Shown here piece by piece: positions 4,806-5,047 of a stretch of DNA of 5,047 nucleotides (position 1 is its first letter; each line of letters begins with the position of its first letter). Position numbers and translations under genes: made by a program. This stretch comes from Competibacteraceae bacterium UBA2792 (GTDB lineage: Bacteria > Pseudomonadota > Gammaproteobacteria > Competibacterales > Competibacteraceae): NCBI GenBank assembly GCA_002352125.1, contig DEHU01000295.1:1-5047 (forward strand). Direction: 5' to 3'. The notes beneath the pieces are model-generated. The model did no database searches. It saw only the letters and a list, made by a program, of their open reading frames with translations, and was not told the origin of the DNA.

Positions 4806-5047
4806 ATGCTGTACGCCATTCTGGGCCACGACGCGCCGAACAGTTTAGAACGGCGATTGGCGGTTCGCCCCGCCCACCTGGAACGCCTGAACGCGATGCA
4901 GGCCGAAGGGCGGTTGGTGCTGGCTGGACCGCTGCCGGCCATCGACGGCCCCGATCCCGGTCCGGCCGGCTTTCGAGGCAGCTTGATGGTGGTCGAATTC
5001 CCGTCGCTGGAAGACGCCAAAACTTGGGCCGACGCCGATCCCTACGT
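4806..5047 (+). CDS. yciI: YciI family protein (runs off the right edge)
   Basis: Small cytosolic protein with a ferredoxin-like alpha/beta fold related to muconolactone isomerase-type dimers; the substrate is unknown. The visible 80 codons match E. coli YciI (98 residues) closely: [18 protein letters not shown], then VRPAHLERL with the family-conserved His24, [19 protein letters not shown], and ending WADADPYV. About 18 residues of C-terminus are missing beyond the window. The start is fixed by the strong AAAGGAG. The ATG lies 2 nt after the yciB stop, so the two genes are almost certainly co-transcribed, as they often are in gammaproteobacteria. A His-acid pair has been proposed as an active site in the family, but no reaction can be assigned from sequence. 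Confidence 0.95.
   Translation, partial: MLYAILGHDAPNSLERRLAVRPAHLERLNAMQAEGRLVLAGPLPAIDGPDPGPAGFRGSLMVVEFPSLEDAKTWADADPY

Overview
The window reads as a chromosomal, GC-rich segment of a gammaproteobacterium. The best evidence is the gene set and order. YciO, a small site-2 protease, TrpS, ScpA, ScpB and RluB lie head to tail on the minus strand, and YciB (septation protein A) and YciI diverge from them on the plus strand. From memory of gammaproteobacterial genomes this is a familiar housekeeping neighbourhood, and the protein sequences resemble the E. coli/Pseudomonas versions closely. I see no insertion sequence, CRISPR array, phage gene, tRNA or rRNA, and no sign of recent transfer.

Layout. 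Positions 1-4096 hold six minus-strand genes, in order of transcription: yciO (4096-3476), an M50 zinc protease (3442-2795), trpS (2769-1759), scpA (1710-925), scpB (915-313) and rluB (320 to beyond the left edge). The gaps are 33, 25, 48 and 9 bp, and the last pair overlaps by 8 bp, so they could form one operon. A consensus TATAAT just before the protease gene suggests an extra internal promoter. Positions 4097-4251 are the 155-bp divergent intergenic region. Positions 4252-5047 hold yciB and the 5' part of yciI, two nt apart; yciI has a strong ribosome binding site.

Functions. TrpS charges tRNA-Trp. RluB modifies 23S rRNA. YciO belongs to the Sua5/YrdC superfamily of tRNA-modification proteins but is not TsaC itself. 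ScpA and ScpB are the non-SMC partners in bacterial condensin. The M50 protease and YciB are inner-membrane proteins. The minus-strand cluster therefore joins translation functions to chromosome segregation, while yciB concerns the cell envelope.

The least ordinary part is the divergent intergenic region. It carries a strong intrinsic-terminator-like hairpin with seven T residues on the plus strand, about 50 bp upstream of yciB, although no plus-strand gene precedes it in the window. With a plausible promoter at 4079-4108 and a second hairpin at 4142-4166, this suggests a short leader RNA or attenuator controlling yciB-yciI, or a small RNA of about 85 nt. I could not match it to a known riboswitch class. 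Smaller points are a 12-codon mini-ORF whose stop abuts the scpA start codon, a possible leaderless protease mRNA, an in-frame 12-bp tandem duplication in trpS, and the absence of rnm (trpH) at the yciO/yciB junction.
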